This document shows positions 53,486-63,213 of a stretch of DNA of 64,000 nucleotides, in pieces. The notes beneath the pieces are model-generated. The model saw only the letters and a list, made by a program, of their open reading frames with translations, was not told the DNA's origin and did not search any database. Position 1 is the stretch's first letter. The number at the start of each line of letters is the position of its first letter. The position numbers and the translations under genes were made by a program. The stretch comes from Mucilaginibacter daejeonensis (GTDB lineage: Bacteria; Bacteroidota; Bacteroidia; Sphingobacteriales; Sphingobacteriaceae). The stretch lies in the NCBI RefSeq assembly GCF_020783335.1, contig NZ_CP086068.1, positions 1,860,001 to 1,924,000 on the forward strand, written 5' to 3'.

Positions 53486-54376
53486 ATGAGTATGACCAAT
53501 CGTACTTGCGCGTTAATTATCACCTACAATAGGATTGATTTATTAAAGGAATGTATAGCTGCCATTAAAAAACAATATATCATACCTAATGAAATTGTAG
53601 TTGTTAACAACGCATCAACCGATGCAACACAACACTGGTTAGATCAACAAAGCGATTTGACGGTTTTAACTTTAACAACCAATGAAGGGCCTGCCAAAGC
53701 TTTTGCATTTGGGTTTAATTATGGTATTAAAGCAGGCTTTGAATGGATATGGTGTATGGACGATGATACCATACCAACTCCAGGAGCATTGAGCGCACTA
53801 CTTGATTTTTATCATAAATTAAGTGAGCAGGACCAACGGAACATAGGTTTTTTGGTAAGTGAAGTGCTTTGGACCGACAATAGCATATATGTAGGAAATT
53901 TGCCATGGTTTAAAAAGCAAAATGAATCTAATCAAATTCTCGCAGCTACTTTTGTATCAAGTTTTTATAAAGTGAGCTCTATTCGCACGATTGCTTTACC
54001 AAGAAAAGAGTTCTTTCAATGGTACGTTGATGTTGAATATACTTGGCGAATATCGGAGCGATTTGATTGTTATTATGTGCCCGATAGCAAGGTTATCCAT
54101 AAAACTGTGGAAAACGTTAAAGTAAAGTGGAAAAATGTAAATAATCAAAGCTTTGAAAAATATGCTGGGGGACTTACTAATTATATTTATTTAATTAAAA
54201 ATAATGTATTTACGTTCTCATTTTACCAGCGTTTTAGAGGTTTTACGGCGTCTATTTTAAGGGCGTATTGGTATACATTGTCTAACACCAATAATAAAGT
54301 TAAAAATTTAGGGATTTTATATTATAAAATAAAATCCGGCTTAAAAATGCGTGTGACGGACGATTTTAGCAATTAA
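53486..54376 (+). CDS. Glycosyltransferase family 2 protein
   Basis: A 296-residue GT-A enzyme. The nucleotide-binding start is ALIITYNRIDLLKECI, with the metal-binding D92-D93-D94 in WCMDDDTIP. The overall form (GFNYGIKAGFEWIW) resembles rhamnosyltransferase/galactofuranosyltransferase members of GT2. It should add one sugar to the lipid-linked repeat unit; acceptor and donor are unknown. Confidence 0.9.
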   Translation: MSMTNRTCALIITYNRIDLLKECIAAIKKQYIIPNEIVVVNNASTDATQHWLDQQSDLTVLTLTTNEGPAKAFAFGFNYGIKAGFEWIWCMDDDTIPTPGALSALLDFYHKLSEQDQRNIGFLVSEVLWTDNSIYVGNLPWFKKQNESNQILAATFVSSFYKVSSIRTIALPRKEFFQWYVDVEYTWRISERFDCYYVPDSKVIHKTVENVKVKWKNVNNQSFEKYAGGLTNYIYLIKNNVFTFSFYQRFRGFTASILRAYWYTLSNTNNKVKNLGILYYKIKSGLKMRVTDDFSN

Positions 54377-54380
54377 TAAT

Positions 54381-55445
54381 ATGGAAAGTTTTAACGGTAA
54401 AAGAGTGATTCTTATAGTTCCATTTTTTTTTGAATATCATATAATGCTAAAAAAGGAATTGGAAAAAGCAGGAGCTCATGTTTTATTACTTGAAAATAAA
54501 CTTCAAAAATTAGACCCTTTAGCTGTAAAATCTAAAATTTTGGCATTACGGAAGTTGGTGTACCTCTTTTCAGACTTAAAAGAAAAATATGTTAAAGAAA
54601 GCATATTGCCAAAAATTGAAAATCAAAAGTTTGATTATTTAATAGCTATCAATGGTTTTTCTATAACACCCTCTCTTGTTAAAGCCTTAAAAGTTATCAA
54701 TCCACAAATAAAGACAATTCTTTATTTGTGGGACACATTAGCAATATTTGACTGGCGTAAATTATTTAACGAATTTGATAAGGTGTTAACGTTTGATAGG
54801 AATGATAGCAATAATCTAAATATAGACTATTTGCCCAACTTTTACCCCGCCAATGTTGAAAACAAAAATGCAATATCCACCAATTTCGCTTATGATCTGT
54901 TTTTTATTGGCACCCAGCATCATGATAGGTACCATTTACTAAAAAAGATATATGAAGAATGTAAAACAGACCTCAATCTTTGCATTAAGCTTTTAATCAA
55001 ATATAAAGGGGCACTTCATAACAAATTAATTTATAGCATTTTTAAAAACTTAAACTCAAAAATTAGTTTTGTAAGTAACTACGTTGTTAATTATGAATTA
55101 GCCGAAAAAAAAATATCTTTTCCATTTCTCATGTACAAGGGTATGCCTTACCAAGAGATTGAAAAACTATTTAATATGTCAAAGGCTGTTTTAGACATAG
55201 ATCTTCCTTATCAGGCCGGTTATTCACACAGATTAATTTTGGCTCTTGCAACTGGTAAGAAAGTAATAACCACAAACAAATGGATTGCAAACGAGAAATT
55301 TTTTAATCCAGACGTCATTAGCATAATAGATAGGAGCAATCCTGTTATAGATACTACTTGGATACATAAGAAGATCAACGAAACCCAAGGAAGCTCAATT
55401 TTAAACTTGAGAATAGATAATTGGATCACGCAGCTGGTTTCGTAG
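54381..55445 (+). CDS. Probable glycosyltransferase, CgeB-like
   Basis: A 354-residue soluble protein. The N-terminal VILIVPFFFEYHIMLKKELEKAGAHV and middle LYLWDTLAIFDW and YDLFFIGTQHHDRYHLL look like a GT-B enzyme of the CgeB/DUF3880-type found in lipopolysaccharide loci; the C-terminal LPYQAGYSHRLILALATGKKVITTNKWI matches the usual donor-domain helix. I cannot name the sugar. It lies 4 bases after the GT2 gene. Confidence 0.7.
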   Translation: MESFNGKRVILIVPFFFEYHIMLKKELEKAGAHVLLLENKLQKLDPLAVKSKILALRKLVYLFSDLKEKYVKESILPKIENQKFDYLIAINGFSITPSLVKALKVINPQIKTILYLWDTLAIFDWRKLFNEFDKVLTFDRNDSNNLNIDYLPNFYPANVENKNAISTNFAYDLFFIGTQHHDRYHLLKKIYEECKTDLNLCIKLLIKYKGALHNKLIYSIFKNLNSKISFVSNYVVNYELAEKKISFPFLMYKGMPYQEIEKLFNMSKAVLDIDLPYQAGYSHRLILALATGKKVITTNKWIANEKFFNPDVISIIDRSNPVIDTTWIHKKINETQGSSILNLRIDNWITQLVS

Positions 55446-55452
55446 AAAACTG

Positions 55453-56649
55453 ATGGTAAAATTCACTTACAGATATTTGATATTGCTGATACTGGCATTT
55501 GTAGCACAGGATCTGGTACTACTAGCACTTATAAATACTAACCAAATAGGCCTTGTATTTCCTGTAATTGCAGCTAAGGAAGCTCTTATAGCTATATATT
55601 TAGGAGCGATTATTTTTTTTACCCGAAAGTTTAAAATTGATTTCTTTTTGAACTCAAAATATGAGTTGCAATTGTGGTTTCTGTTAATAATAGTTGCGTT
55701 ATTATATGTTATTATAGGTTTAGGAACTTTTCCGGCAACTGGTGTATTGTATGAAGGTCGTGCCATCTTTATGCCTTTAATATTATATTTATTAGGCGGT
55801 ATTATGGGACATTACTTTAATAAAGATAGTTTATATTTACACAAAGTGGTTAAGTGTATCGAGACGGCTACTATCATTTTAGCATTATCAGCCATTATAG
55901 ATTATTTTTTCTTGCCCGTTTCTTTTTGGGAAAATATTAAGGCCGGTAGCTTAGATACGATTAAGGGCGGCTTTACATCAAGTGGCAGTTTGCCAGACAA
56001 TTTTTTCTCGGTATTTGGCAGACGCGCGTTAGGTTTAGCTATAAATCCACTATTGTTGTCTTATTTATTAATACCAGGATTATCTTTTTTTTTATCAAAA
56101 AAGAAATATCTTTTTGCATTGCTAACTTTCTCAGCAATGGTCCTGAGCTTTTCAAGACTGCCCGTGTTGGCGGTTTTAATCAGTTATGGAGTTTTTAAAA
56201 CGAGATCATATGTGAAGGTTGTTTTGGTGGTAGCACTTTTCCTGCTTTTGATAAGGTATTTTGATAGGATCGTTTTTATATTTTCTGATGCATCAGCGGT
56301 AGGGCACTATTCAACATTTACTACAGGGCTTGATTATTTTCTAAATAACCCACTAGGGTATGGCGTAGGATCGGCTGGTGTGTTTGCTTTTAATTACTCC
56401 GACATGTATGCCGAAAGCGCGGTATTGAATTTATTAAACCAAATTGGCATTCTTGGTTTTTTATTGTATGTTGGAGTTATAAGCTTTGGCTTATTTAATA
56501 AAAGAACAGCTTTTAAAAATGAGATGATGTTTATGAGTTCTGCATATTTTATTACAGCTTTTCTATCGCCGCAAATTTTTGTTATTAAAGCTTCCTTTCT
56601 TTTTTTTATCCTATTAGGGATCAATAATAAATCAATTAGCAGTGCTTAA
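55453..56649 (+). CDS. Wzy-type O-antigen/polysaccharide polymerase
   Basis: A 398-residue, very hydrophobic AT-rich protein with about 10-11 membrane helices and one larger periplasmic loop after VLYEGRAIFMPLILYLLGG. This, its position between glycosyltransferases and its low sequence identity to any named family are typical of Wzy polymerases. The LALINTNQIG and GVGSAGVFAFNY segments fit the O-antigen-ligase/polymerase fold. Overlaps the GT26 gene by 8 bases. Confidence 0.8.
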   Translation: MVKFTYRYLILLILAFVAQDLVLLALINTNQIGLVFPVIAAKEALIAIYLGAIIFFTRKFKIDFFLNSKYELQLWFLLIIVALLYVIIGLGTFPATGVLYEGRAIFMPLILYLLGGIMGHYFNKDSLYLHKVVKCIETATIILALSAIIDYFFLPVSFWENIKAGSLDTIKGGFTSSGSLPDNFFSVFGRRALGLAINPLLLSYLLIPGLSFFLSKKKYLFALLTFSAMVLSFSRLPVLAVLISYGVFKTRSYVKVVLVVALFLLLIRYFDRIVFIFSDASAVGHYSTFTTGLDYFLNNPLGYGVGSAGVFAFNYSDMYAESAVLNLLNQIGILGFLLYVGVISFGLFNKRTAFKNEMMFMSSAYFITAFLSPQIFVIKASFLFFILLGINNKSISSA

Positions 56650-57328
56650 ACTCGAATCCAAATTTAATATAAGTGAGTTAATAGGTCATGATGTAACATT
56701 TGCCAATCCATATTCCTGGCAACTCCTCAGCGAGGCCGACCCGAAAGCTATTGCTCAATTCAAAATATTTGTTGATGGCATTTTATTGGTAAAGGTTAAT
56801 AACTTTTTTACTGGAGATAAAATCGATAGATATAGTTTTGATGATACTTCTATAGCTCCTATTGTTTTTAAATATGCTTGTGATCATAAACAGAGTATTT
56901 ACTTGGCAGGAGGTGTTCCGGGAGTAACAAAATCAGCTAAAGAATATATAAGCATGAATAACCCGTCCATTAATATTATAGGTAACTGTGCGGGGTATTT
57001 TGCTTCAAATGAAGAAAGAGGAAAATCCTTAAATGAAGCCTTAAAAAGTGACATAGTGATAGTGGGGATGGGAACACCATACCAGGAGTACTTTTTAACA
57101 GATTTGCGAAACAAAGGCTGGAAAGGTACCGGTTTTACTTGCGGTGGTTACATGGATCAGCTAGTAGAAAGTAAAGGAGGAAATTACTACCCAGATTTGG
57201 TTAACAAATGGAACGTCAGAGCACTATATCGCTTATTCCGTGAACCTGGTCGATTATGGAAGCGTTATTTAATAATGTATCCGCTATTTTTATATTCTTA
57301 TTTAAAAAGTAAACGCAATAAAGGATAA
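56642..57328 (+). CDS. WecG/TagA/CpsF family glycosyltransferase (GT26)
   Basis: A 228-residue enzyme of family GT26: IFVDGILLVK, YLAGGVPGVTKSAKEYI, NPSINIIGNCAGYF, SDIVIVGMGTPYQEYFL and CGGYMDQL match the conserved core, and REPGRLWKRYL is the C-terminal membrane-binding element. Members transfer N-acetylmannosaminuronic acid or related sugars to undecaprenyl-linked acceptors. That would fit a product of the dehydrogenase at 42696-44021. Start GTG 56642 overlaps the polymerase. Confidence 0.9.
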   Translation: MLKLESKFNISELIGHDVTFANPYSWQLLSEADPKAIAQFKIFVDGILLVKVNNFFTGDKIDRYSFDDTSIAPIVFKYACDHKQSIYLAGGVPGVTKSAKEYISMNNPSINIIGNCAGYFASNEERGKSLNEALKSDIVIVGMGTPYQEYFLTDLRNKGWKGTGFTCGGYMDQLVESKGGNYYPDLVNKWNVRALYRLFREPGRLWKRYLIMYPLFLYSYLKSKRNKG

Positions 57329-58413
57329 TGAAGGTTCTATTTATCGGATTATCAAATAATGACAAAGTTAGGGGGGTTGAGCAGTACTGTATTAATATTG
57401 TGAAGTTTCTAGCTAAAAATCAAGATTTGCAAATTGATTTGTTATGCGGACAATGGCAACGCAACTATTATGATCAATTAGCTGCTGCTAATGTTAATAT
57501 TTTATGTGCACCCTGTGGAAGATCAAAGCTAAAACGTCATTTTTTTCTTATAAAGTCTGTAAAGCAATTAAGCAATAGCTATGATTTAGTGCATTACTGT
57601 AATACACTACCTGTCTTCAGAAAAAACGCTGTGCCAACAGTGATTACCATTCATGATATTGCAGAGTATAAAATACGACAAAAATACACCTTAATACAAA
57701 GGCTGTATCGCAAACTGGTAACCAAGCTTTCATCTTCAATAGCCGATAAAATTATTACTGTAAGCAATTTCTCTAAGGATGAAATTGTCAATGCGTTACA
57801 TATAGCGCCCGATAAAATAAAGGTTATTTACAATGGTATTAATCATTTGCCATTTCAGTTTAATTACAATACCAAAGTTGATTTTAACAATAAAAAATAT
57901 ATATTATATTTTGGTGTACTCGAACAAACCAAAGGTATACCTGAATTAATTAAGGCGTATGAACAAATTGCTGATCAAATAATTGATTATAATTTAATTT
58001 TCATTGGAAAGAAGGGAAATGAGTTTGAGTTTTTGCAACAACATTTATCTGATAAAATTAATTATCTCGGCTTTTTAGATTACGATGACCTATATGCTCA
58101 TCTTCATTATGCATCATGTATGGTTTTTGCATCAAAATACGAGGGTTTTGGTTTCCCTATTTTAGAAGCATTTATATTTAACGACAATATAATAACTTCA
58201 AATACAAACTCACTTGGCGAAATAGGGAAGGATTTTGCCATTTGTATAAATCCTGAGTCAGTGGATGAATTATCAGATGCGATACTACAGACAATCAAAT
58301 TCCCTAAAAGCTTTAAAACCGAGGAAAAAGCTGTAATACTAAACAAGTACCGCTGGGAAAATGCTGCTTATCTAACATACCAGTCCTATCGCGAATTAAT
58401 AAAGAATTTATAG
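57328..58413 (+). CDS. Glycosyltransferase family 4 protein
   Basis: A 361-residue GT-B enzyme: KVLFIGLSNNDKVRGVEQYCINIVK, ITVSNFSKDEIVNALHIAPDKIKVIYNGIN, YILYFGVLEQTKGIPELIKAY and the EX7E motif in SKYEGFGFPILEAF. It adds one residue to the repeat unit. Its ATG shares one base with the stop of the GT26 gene. Confidence 0.92.
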   Translation: MKVLFIGLSNNDKVRGVEQYCINIVKFLAKNQDLQIDLLCGQWQRNYYDQLAAANVNILCAPCGRSKLKRHFFLIKSVKQLSNSYDLVHYCNTLPVFRKNAVPTVITIHDIAEYKIRQKYTLIQRLYRKLVTKLSSSIADKIITVSNFSKDEIVNALHIAPDKIKVIYNGINHLPFQFNYNTKVDFNNKKYILYFGVLEQTKGIPELIKAYEQIADQIIDYNLIFIGKKGNEFEFLQQHLSDKINYLGFLDYDDLYAHLHYASCMVFASKYEGFGFPILEAFIFNDNIITSNTNSLGEIGKDFAICINPESVDELSDAILQTIKFPKSFKTEEKAVILNKYRWENAAYLTYQSYRELIKNL

Positions 58414-58432
58414 TTCTTGGATTAACTTATTT

Positions 58433-59608
58433 ATGTTCCAAAAAAAAATACTATCATTTATAGTTGCACTAATTGTTATGTGCTTCTTGAATTTAGATGC
58501 ATCGTACGCGCGCTTTCTTAATATTAAGGCTTACGGTGCAAAAGCAGATGGTAAAGCCAACGATACTAAAGCAATTTTAAAAGCATTGACATTGTTGAAA
58601 GACGATGATACACTTTATTTCCAAGGAAAGTTTTTAGTCACTCCCGAATATTCAATACAAAATACATGGGAAGCGGCGCCAGTAATATTTAATCTTCCTA
58701 ATAAAAGGTTTACAATTTTGGGTGGGTCAACAGCAGAGTTTATTTTAGGCAACACAAAAGGAAATGCGCTATCAATATTTCGTACAGCTTTTTGCTCAAC
58801 TAAAAAAATTGTTATAAAATCAATTAAGATAATTGGTAAAGGAAACAAAGGGGTAGTAGGGAATTTGATTGACGGCATTACAGTCAATGGGAGTAAGTTT
58901 GGTGAATTTAGTGATATAAGTATTGTTGATACCAAAAGGCATGGTATATATATGATTTACGGTGCGAGTTACAACACATTAAAAAACATTAATGTAAAAG
59001 GTACAAATCGTGAAATGCTTGGCTGTGGGTTACAGTTGGAAGGTGCATCAAAAAATATATTTGAGAAAATTCGGTTAATAAACATAGGTGCAAATGGCAT
59101 CGATGTCAATAAATGGCAGTGCGGAGGCCTCTATAATTGCGGAAACAAATCACCTTACACTCAGGTTATCTATTCGTTAGGTAATAAGTTCAGTAAGATT
59201 CTAATTGATAATACCGGTGTTAACAATAACACTTCCTATGGTGCAGGTGGTTCTTGTAATTTTGACGATGATTATTACGGAGTTAATATAATCAATGGTA
59301 GTGATGATAACTCCTTCGATAACATTGAAATTAAAAACGTAAGGTTGAACTCGGGGGATATTTTACCCAAAAAAAGTACTTATCGTGCTGCCTTAAGATT
59401 AATGAGTGTTAAAAATTGCACATTAAAATGCAAAAAAATAGTTAACTCGGAATATGTTGCTTACTTACAAAGTGCACCTAACACCACAATTAATGTTGAT
59501 TACGCAGAAGTTACGACTGAGTTGCTGTCTGAGGATAATTCGACATATACTCCAAGACTAAAGGTTAAAAAACGTTTAATAATTCATAAGCTTACTGATT
59601 TCAACTAA
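58433..59608 (+). CDS. Secreted right-handed beta-helix protein, pectate-lyase/GH28-like
   Basis: A 391-residue protein with a signal peptide (IVALIVMCFLNLDASYA) and an N-terminal FLNIKAYGAKADGKANDTKAI, the start block of Pectate_lyase_3/GH28-like beta-helices. The middle shows repeated beta-helix turns (GIYMIYGASYNTLKNINV, GLQLEGASKNIFEKIRLI, GSDDNSFDNIEI). It could be a polysaccharide lyase, hydrolase or epimerase acting on the polymer in the periplasm, or a structural element. It is the last gene of the forward cassette. Confidence 0.8.
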   Translation: MFQKKILSFIVALIVMCFLNLDASYARFLNIKAYGAKADGKANDTKAILKALTLLKDDDTLYFQGKFLVTPEYSIQNTWEAAPVIFNLPNKRFTILGGSTAEFILGNTKGNALSIFRTAFCSTKKIVIKSIKIIGKGNKGVVGNLIDGITVNGSKFGEFSDISIVDTKRHGIYMIYGASYNTLKNINVKGTNREMLGCGLQLEGASKNIFEKIRLINIGANGIDVNKWQCGGLYNCGNKSPYTQVIYSLGNKFSKILIDNTGVNNNTSYGAGGSCNFDDDYYGVNIINGSDDNSFDNIEIKNVRLNSGDILPKKSTYRAALRLMSVKNCTLKCKKIVNSEYVAYLQSAPNTTINVDYAEVTTELLSEDNSTYTPRLKVKKRLIIHKLTDFN

Positions 59609-59647
59609 TAAATTTGTCAGTGATTGACACTATTGATATGACCACTT

Positions 59648-61327
59648 CTAGAACCCAGTTATATCTTGATATAGATTCCTAAACGTGCTGCGTAAACCAA
59701 TGCTTACCATTTTGGTGTTATTAATATAAATTGCGTTGGTCTCTTTACGATATAATAATCCGAGCTCAATACGTAGATTATATTTAGCGTTTAACAAGTA
59801 CGCAGCTTTGGCTTCTGCATAGTAAAGGTTGGTTGCTAGACCTTGGCCAACGTAGTTACCCTCCGTTGCATAATAGCTATTAGGTAACGTATCTTCGATT
59901 GGGCCTGCATAACGTTCTTGGGTGCGGTAGTCCAAAAGTATGTTTTTACCCCAATTTGTACCATTTACATCCAGGCCATAACGGCTGTACGTCAATTGAC
60001 CTGAAAGGTCAAATCGCTTATAACTATAATTCAGCATACCCAAGCCCTCTTTAAAATTAGCGCCATATGGGTGTGCTAATGATTCATTGTTATGACTGTA
60101 ACCAATAACAGAGCTTGTTTGACTATAGGTATATGGCTTGGCTTCATTGTATTCAAGCAAATAGTTTAACTTGGCAATATTAAAAATATTAGTCCCTCTC
60201 AACCCCACTTGCCACCCAAACTTGTTGCGTGAGCTGCCTTTACCTGAAAAAAAATTTTTTGCTTCAAATTCATCGAGGGCAAATTGTCCATAAACTATTA
60301 CTTTGTCAGTAAGTTTATATTTTCCGTTAAAGCCTATTAAAGCATTATCAGGTGAACCATTGGCAGCCTCAACAGGTCGTAAAAATATGATAGGGTGGCC
60401 ATAACTAAAATCAAAACCCCGTTTGTTTCCTTGGGGATCATTATCTGCCCAAATGATAGAATCAAAAAAGCCCAGCGATAAACGGTTGGTAACGCTCCAA
60501 TCTAAATAGTGAAATACCCCCCATTTTTTCTGCAGCCCCAATTGCGAGCTTATTACCGGAGCGTTTCTATCTGTCATATAATTCCACATCACGAGGTATT
60601 TTACGTCGCCTACGGTTGCGGTAATTCTAAAAAATGAATACGGAGAGCCAAAATCAGATAATAACATTGAACGATAACCATCACCGATAAAATTTTTATC
60701 ATAACCAGCCGCAATATTTATGTATTTATTAGCGGTGTATGAAAGTAGTGCTGTTACGTAAGACCAATCTTTGGTTTTAGATGTTATGGAATTACGATTA
60801 TATGCTTGGCCGGGAACCATACTGGTTTGGTTAACATAGGTGTCAAAATAATTAGCAAACACTGCCTGATTCTCAAATCCGCTTGTGTAAAAGTAAAAGT
60901 TCTTACCAATGGTCCCACCGATCTGGTAGCCACGCGTATTGAGCCAGGTGGTGCGCGAATCGCTAATGTCACGACCTATGGTAAGGTCTGGCAGGTAATC
61001 GGCAAAAAAGGTGTATTCATCATTTTTTATGTCGATCAAATGCTCGTTAAATAGCTTTCGGTGCACCCAGCTATGTTTAACGGAGGTATCAACACCCAGC
61101 TCCATCAATGCTTTGTAACGGGGTTGTATAACCGGGTCGGCTATAATGTATGGTTTTATTGAACTGTGGAACTTGTTACGGGTAGAATAGACCGAATCGC
61201 TGAGCTTTTGATAGAACTGGTAGCTATAAGGTTGATACTGTGCCTGTGCCAGGGCACTGCCTGCACACGTAACTAAGCCTGCGGCTGCAAATAACTTTTT
61301 GAATAGGGTAAGTTGATGTTTCTTCAT
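59648..61327 (-). CDS. Outer-membrane beta-barrel protein, Wzi-like capsule-assembly type
   Basis: A 559-residue protein with a signal peptide (MKKHQLTLFKKLFAAAGLVTC... cleaved near ALAQ) and alternating aromatic beta-strands throughout, including TWLNTRGYQIGGTIGKNFYFY, GDGYRSMLLSDFGSPYSFFRI and WGVFHYLDWSVTNRLSLGFFD, ending in STFRNLYQDITGF. The GDGYRSMLLSDFGSPYSF block is characteristic of Bacteroidota gliding/capsule-assembly (Wzi-like) barrels. It would hold polysaccharide on the cell surface. The longer frame to 61396 precedes the signal peptide, so 61327 is used. It is convergent with the cassette and divergent from the heptose genes. Confidence 0.72.
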   Translation of the reverse strand: MKKHQLTLFKKLFAAAGLVTCAGSALAQAQYQPYSYQFYQKLSDSVYSTRNKFHSSIKPYIIADPVIQPRYKALMELGVDTSVKHSWVHRKLFNEHLIDIKNDEYTFFADYLPDLTIGRDISDSRTTWLNTRGYQIGGTIGKNFYFYTSGFENQAVFANYFDTYVNQTSMVPGQAYNRNSITSKTKDWSYVTALLSYTANKYINIAAGYDKNFIGDGYRSMLLSDFGSPYSFFRITATVGDVKYLVMWNYMTDRNAPVISSQLGLQKKWGVFHYLDWSVTNRLSLGFFDSIIWADNDPQGNKRGFDFSYGHPIIFLRPVEAANGSPDNALIGFNGKYKLTDKVIVYGQFALDEFEAKNFFSGKGSSRNKFGWQVGLRGTNIFNIAKLNYLLEYNEAKPYTYSQTSSVIGYSHNNESLAHPYGANFKEGLGMLNYSYKRFDLSGQLTYSRYGLDVNGTNWGKNILLDYRTQERYAGPIEDTLPNSYYATEGNYVGQGLATNLYYAEAKAAYLLNAKYNLRIELGLLYRKETNAIYINNTKMVSIGLRSTFRNLYQDITGF

Positions 61328-61507
61328 AGCAGTGTTGGTGGCAAATATACTAACATAATCTAAGGAGTATATCTGTAACGCAGTGAGCGGCCTCATAAAT
61401 GATCATGACAGATAAAACCAAATATATAATGAGGCGTTTACCTCAAGCATAAACGCTTAACTTAGGCGGCTGTTTCATGTCGTTTAGCTTTGGCATAACT
61501 TACCTTA

Positions 61508-62455
61508 ATGTACCACGTCAATACCTCTGCAAATATTTTAGTTATCGGCGATCTGATGATCGACCATTATGTTCATGGCGATTGCAATCGCATTTCTCCT
61601 GAGGCACCGATACCGGTAGTTGAGATAACTCATGAAACGCATACGTTGGGCGGTGCAGGTAATGTTATCAAGAATATCAAGGCCTTAGCGTGTAATTGTA
61701 ATATCGTATCGGTAGCCGGCAACGATGGTGAAGCGGAGCGGGTCATATCATTACTTGCCGAGAACGGTGTTGATGGCATGGGGTTAGTGAATGATCCCGG
61801 GCGTTGCACCACCATCAAATCACGAGTGCTGGCTGTAAATCATCAACTGATCAGGATGGATAGGGAAGTTACCCGGCCTATTGAAGCTGACGTAGAAGAC
61901 GCTATCATGGCTAAACTACAAGGCATGCTCAACGACCACGACATTGTCCTGATCTCGGACTATAACAAAGGTTTGCTCACAACCTCCTTATTAGCTAAGG
62001 TGATAACTATGTGTCGTGACGTAGGCAAGCGCGTGCTGGTAGACCCTAAAGGGCTTGATTTTACCAAATACAAAGGTGCCACACTGATCAAACCTAATCG
62101 TAAAGAAGCCGGCTTAGCCACTGGCATCAACATAAGCGACCGTCAGAGCCTTGAAAATGCTTGCCGTAAATTAAAGGAATTGGCCGAATGTGAGAGTGTG
62201 ATCGTTACGCTATCTGAAGACGGTATTGCTATCTTCACAAATGATCAGTTAACCGTTATCCCGACGAAGGCTTTAGGAGTGATCGATGTTACCGGTGCAG
62301 GCGACACAGTACTGGCTTCGTTAGGGGTAGCCATAGCTTCAGGACTTAGCTTGACCGAAGCATGTGAGTTCGCTAATTTGGCAGCTGCAGTAGTGGTGAG
62401 CAAGGTAGGCAGTGCAACTGCAACCATCAATGAAATAAATAGCCGCCTTTCTTAG
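61508..62455 (+). CDS. D-glycero-beta-D-manno-heptose-7-phosphate kinase (RfaE1/HldA-like)
   Basis: A 315-residue PfkB-family kinase equal to the first domain of Hld[58 protein letters not shown] and the catalytic DVTGAGDTV. It phosphorylates heptose-7-phosphate at C1. The adenylyltransferase domain of HldE is absent here. GmhA lies 13 bases downstream, so the two form an operon for heptose in lipopolysaccharide core or the S-layer/EPS. Confidence 0.9.
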   Translation: MYHVNTSANILVIGDLMIDHYVHGDCNRISPEAPIPVVEITHETHTLGGAGNVIKNIKALACNCNIVSVAGNDGEAERVISLLAENGVDGMGLVNDPGRCTTIKSRVLAVNHQLIRMDREVTRPIEADVEDAIMAKLQGMLNDHDIVLISDYNKGLLTTSLLAKVITMCRDVGKRVLVDPKGLDFTKYKGATLIKPNRKEAGLATGINISDRQSLENACRKLKELAECESVIVTLSEDGIAIFTNDQLTVIPTKALGVIDVTGAGDTVLASLGVAIASGLSLTEACEFANLAAAVVVSKVGSATATINEINSRLS

Positions 62456-62468
62456 TACATCTACATAT

Positions 62469-63032
62469 ATGGATACATCTATACAAAATATTTTTGGCGA
62501 GCATATACAAGTTGCTCAACAAACAAGGGAAGTACTCTCAGGTAAGATAGAACAAGTTTGTACCATCATTCTTGACTGCCTTTCACGTGGCAACAAGGTT
62601 CTGTTGTTCGGCAACGGGGGAAGTGCATCTGACGCGCAGCATATCGCTGCCGAATTTGTTGGACGATTTGTCAAGGACCGCAGATCATACCCGGCCATAG
62701 CGCTCACTACAGATACATCAGCCCTTACTGCTATCGGTAATGATTATGGTTTCGAACGTGTGTTCGAGCGCCAGGTAGAAGGCCTTGCTGTAAAAGGGGA
62801 TGTGGTTATTGGTATATCTACAAGCGGTAATAGCCCAAATGTGCTACGCGGGTTGCAGTATGCTAAAAAGCTTGAGTGTGCGGTGATAGGCATGTCTGGT
62901 AACGATGGTGGTGCAATGAATGCGCTTTGTGACATCAATTTAGTAGTGCCCTCAACCATAACTGCACGTATACAAGAAATGCATATTTTGACCGGGCATA
63001 TCATATGCCAAATGGTTGATGAGAGACTTTGA
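62469..63032 (+). CDS. gmhA: D-sedoheptulose-7-phosphate isomerase
   Basis: A 187-residue SIS-domain protein of standard GmhA length: [22 protein letters not shown] (substrate and metal site), [20 protein letters not shown] and [21 protein letters not shown], which carries the catalytic and zinc-binding residues. It makes heptose-7-phosphate for the kinase encoded just upstream. Confidence 0.95.
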   Translation: MDTSIQNIFGEHIQVAQQTREVLSGKIEQVCTIILDCLSRGNKVLLFGNGGSASDAQHIAAEFVGRFVKDRRSYPAIALTTDTSALTAIGNDYGFERVFERQVEGLAVKGDVVIGISTSGNSPNVLRGLQYAKKLECAVIGMSGNDGGAMNALCDINLVVPSTITARIQEMHILTGHIICQMVDERL

Positions 63033-63063
63033 GATCTCAGTAGCCATAGCGTTAGATATAGAT

Positions 63064-63113
63064 AAAACAAGACCCGAACAGCCTAGAAGCAGTGTCCGGC
63101 TGTCTTGTTTTTA
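63064..63113 (+). terminator. Terminator after gmhA
   Basis: Arms AAAACAAGAC (63064-63073) and GTCTTGTTTT (63102-63111) with a partly paired GC-rich interior, ending in a T-run. The stem interior is imperfect. Confidence 0.65.
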
Positions 63114-63213
63114 AACGTTATGATCAGTATATAATTGGTTAAAAATTAAAATATATCTGCTATTTTAGCGAACTATTCTGAATAAGCATTTCGCTTATGG
63201 GTGTTATAATAAT

